The notes under the pieces were generated by a model. It was not told the DNA's origin, made no database searches, and saw only the letters and a list, made by a program, of their open reading frames with translations. The position numbers and the translations under genes were made by a program. A DNA stretch of 6,389 bases from CAYVUI01 sp964454745 (lineage in GTDB: Bacteria; Planctomycetota; Phycisphaerae; Sedimentisphaerales; Anaerohalosphaeraceae), in contig CAYVUI010000165.1 of assembly GCA_964454745.1 (NCBI GenBank), positions 1 through 6,389 on the forward strand, read 5' to 3'. Below, one piece after another: positions 5,060 to 6,389 of this stretch. Position 1 is the stretch's first letter. Each line of letters begins with the position of its first letter.

Positions 5060-6163
5060 ATGAAGGTAAAGTTCAACAAATCCGCATTGCAGGAAGCTCT
5101 TTCGCTGGTCGCCAGCGTGGTGCCCAGCCGCACACCCAAGCCGATTCTTCAGTGCATTCATCTAAATGCCGAGGGCGAAGCGGTTACGGTATCGGCGACG
5201 GACCTTGAGGTTGGGATTAACTGCCGGGTCAGCCAGGTGGAGATCGAAGAGGAAGGCGAGATCGTGCTTCCGGCTGACAAGATCAACTCGATTGTTCGCG
5301 AGAGCGTGGATGAAGTGCTGGAACTGGAGCGCAAGGATGCCTCGGTGAATATCCGCGGTGTGGATAGTGTGTTTACAATTTACGGGCATGAGGCCTCGGA
5401 ATATCCGGCGGTGCCGGGCTTTGAGGGCGACGCGGATTGCGAGCTTAGCCTGGCGGCGTTTCAGCGGGGGATCGAGACGACGGTCTTTTCCGCGGCCAAG
5501 GAGAGTACGCGGTATGCAATCAACGGGATTTTGTGCGAAGTTTCGGGCAAGAAGATGACGCTGGTGGCGACCGATGGCCGGCGGCTGGCGCGTTCGCTGG
5601 TTTCACTGGAAGGTTCGCCGAGCAAGAAGATTACCGAGTCGCGGATTATTATTCCGTCCAAGGCGATGGTGCTGCTGGACCGTGTGGCCGGCGCGACGGA
5701 CGCGAATGTGGCGATTCGGCTGGTGGATAACAATATCGTGATGGCGTGCGGGGATGTGGTGATCAGTGCGAACCTGGTCGAAGGCAACTTCCCGAAGTAT
5801 GAGGATATTATCCCGTCGGATTATACCCGCAAGGTGAATCTTTCGACGGATGCGACCCTAAGCGCGGTGCGTCGTGCGGCACTGCTGGCCAATGAGGACA
5901 GCAAGGGGATCAAGCTGTCACTGGGCAAGAACATCCTGGTGTTTACCAGTCGCTCGCCGGAGACGGGTGACGCGAAGATCGATATGCAGGTGGAATACGA
6001 CGACGGTGCCGTGGAGATCGGTTTTAATCCGCAGTTTTTGATTGATGTGCTTCGTGTGATCGAGTCGGATCATTTTGACCTCGAGCTGGGCGATTCAGAC
6101 CGGCCGGGGATGATACGGACGGGACAGGAGTTTTTGTATATTGTCATGCCGGTTAACATTTGA
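5060..6163 (+). CDS. dnaN: DNA polymerase III beta subunit (sliding clamp) DnaN
   Basis: Ring-forming processivity clamp that tethers the replicative polymerase and other repair and replication proteins to DNA. At 367 residues it has the standard length (E. coli 366). Three clamp folds can be assigned at about 1-120, 128-245 and 246-367. Visible family patterns are MKVKFNKSALQEAL at the N-terminus, ATDGRRLA (170-177), EGNFPKYEDIIP (241-252), GFNPQFLIDVL (321-331) and the C-terminal YIVMPVNI (360-367), which contributes to the partner-binding pocket. The start at 5060 is chosen because GAGG (5051-5054) lies 5 bases upstream and the protein then begins exactly like known clamps; an in-frame ATG at 5012 would add 16 residues with no family counterpart. 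It follows the putative origin and is followed closely by a possible DciA-like gene, consistent with a replication cluster, although dnaA and recF are absent from the window. All features are intact. Confidence 0.97.
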   Translation: MKVKFNKSALQEALSLVASVVPSRTPKPILQCIHLNAEGEAVTVSATDLEVGINCRVSQVEIEEEGEIVLPADKINSIVRESVDEVLELERKDASVNIRGVDSVFTIYGHEASEYPAVPGFEGDADCELSLAAFQRGIETTVFSAAKESTRYAINGILCEVSGKKMTLVATDGRRLARSLVSLEGSPSKKITESRIIIPSKAMVLLDRVAGATDANVAIRLVDNNIVMACGDVVISANLVEGNFPKYEDIIPSDYTRKVNLSTDATLSAVRRAALLANEDSKGIKLSLGKNILVFTSRSPETGDAKIDMQVEYDDGAVEIGFNPQFLIDVLRVIESDHFDLELGDSDRPGMIRTGQEFLYIVMPVNI

Positions 6164-6180
6164 CCCCGCTTGGGCTGGGT

Positions 6181-6357
6181 ATGGATGCCCGGCGTTTTAT
6201 AGACATTCAGACAGTTTGCAGACACATGCAGAATACGGGTTTCGGGGTGCAGAATTTCAGGCAAAAGAAGGTTGAGCCGCTTGGCGCGAGCCTGACGAAA
6301 TATTTTGATTCGCATCAGCAGGACTGGGCGAAGAAGCAGGCGGTGGCGGACGGGTGA
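6181..6357 (+). CDS. Possible N-terminal part of a DUF721/DciA-like protein, probably frameshifted
   Basis: A 58-residue frame beginning at an ATG 17 bases after the dnaN stop, with no strong Shine-Dalgarno; a TTG at 6160 overlapping the dnaN stop is also in frame. From about residue 27 the product reads KKVEPLGASLTKYF and later KKQAVADG, which resembles the opening of DUF721 domains (a P-L-G-x-x-L motif, then a helix leading to a W-x-E-L-V core). DciA, a DUF721 protein, helps load or act with the replicative helicase DnaB, and DUF721 genes are common near dnaN. The frame stops at TGA (6355-6357) just where the Trp of the core would be expected. In the -1 frame from 6354 the sequence continues as VTELVARPLFNL to the window edge, fitting the missing core. 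Either a base is missing in a CGGGTGAC context, or this is a short real gene overlapping a new GTG-started gene at 6354. The family match is by eye only. Confidence 0.42.
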   Translation: MDARRFIDIQTVCRHMQNTGFGVQNFRQKKVEPLGASLTKYFDSHQQDWAKKQAVADG

Positions 6358-6389
6358 CAGAATTGGTAGCTCGGCCCCTATTTAATCTT

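Noticed and set aside
4894..5208. A 104-codon plus-strand frame overlapping the start of dnaN
   Set aside because: It overlaps dnaN in a different frame by about 150 bases and has no recognisable domain.
6354..6389. New gene starting at GTG 6354 with a 4-base GTGA overlap
   Set aside because: The twelve visible residues fit better as the continuation of the DUF721-like frame; kept as the alternative explanation only.

Overview
The window looks like a chromosomal origin neighbourhood from a Gram-negative-type, moderately GC-rich bacterium. The sliding clamp gene dnaN sits beside a non-coding stretch that carries DnaA boxes and an AT-rich unwinding-like segment. A small lipoprotein and Shine-Dalgarno-led genes are also present. 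The style (dnaN not preceded by dnaA, a lipoprotein upstream of cdaA) would fit a planctomycete-like lineage such as Phycisphaerae, but that is a guess; no rRNA or other taxonomic marker is present.

Left part (about 59-2404, minus strand): a leftward transcription unit. A strong sigma70-type promoter (about 2377-2404) precedes a 73-residue predicted lipoprotein. After a short gap with two small hairpins come cdaA (membrane diadenylate cyclase, TTG start) and cdaR (YbbR-domain regulator), separated by 3 bases. The pair makes and controls the second messenger c-di-AMP. The cyclase has Asp-Met-Ala where the family normally has Asp-Gly-Ala.

Middle (2498-4447, plus strand): a 649-residue ABC-F ATPase, a soluble two-ATPase-domain protein of the ribosome-associated class. 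It has no recognisable Shine-Dalgarno, and a TATGAT box lies just upstream of its ATG, so a leaderless mRNA is possible.

4448-5059: 612 bases without a credible gene, interpreted as oriC. It holds one perfect DnaA box (4534-4542), several degenerate ones arranged as inverted pairs (4667-4683, 4725-4740), a repeated CTCACAGG-type octamer, two interleaved 9-bp inverted repeats (4546-4583), CTA-rich trinucleotides resembling DnaA-trios (4773-4784), a 28-base segment that is 26/28 A+T (4783-4810), and a 7-bp dyad upstream of dnaN.

Right part (5060-6389, plus strand): dnaN (367 residues, SD-led start at 5060), then a short frame whose protein resembles the start of a DUF721/DciA-type protein. It breaks at a stop at 6355-6357, but the matching reading appears to continue in the adjacent frame to the window edge, so a frameshift is suspected.

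The replication genes read away from the origin and the c-di-AMP genes also read away from it on the other side. The ABC-F gene is the exception: it reads toward the origin and would meet the leftward fork head-on.
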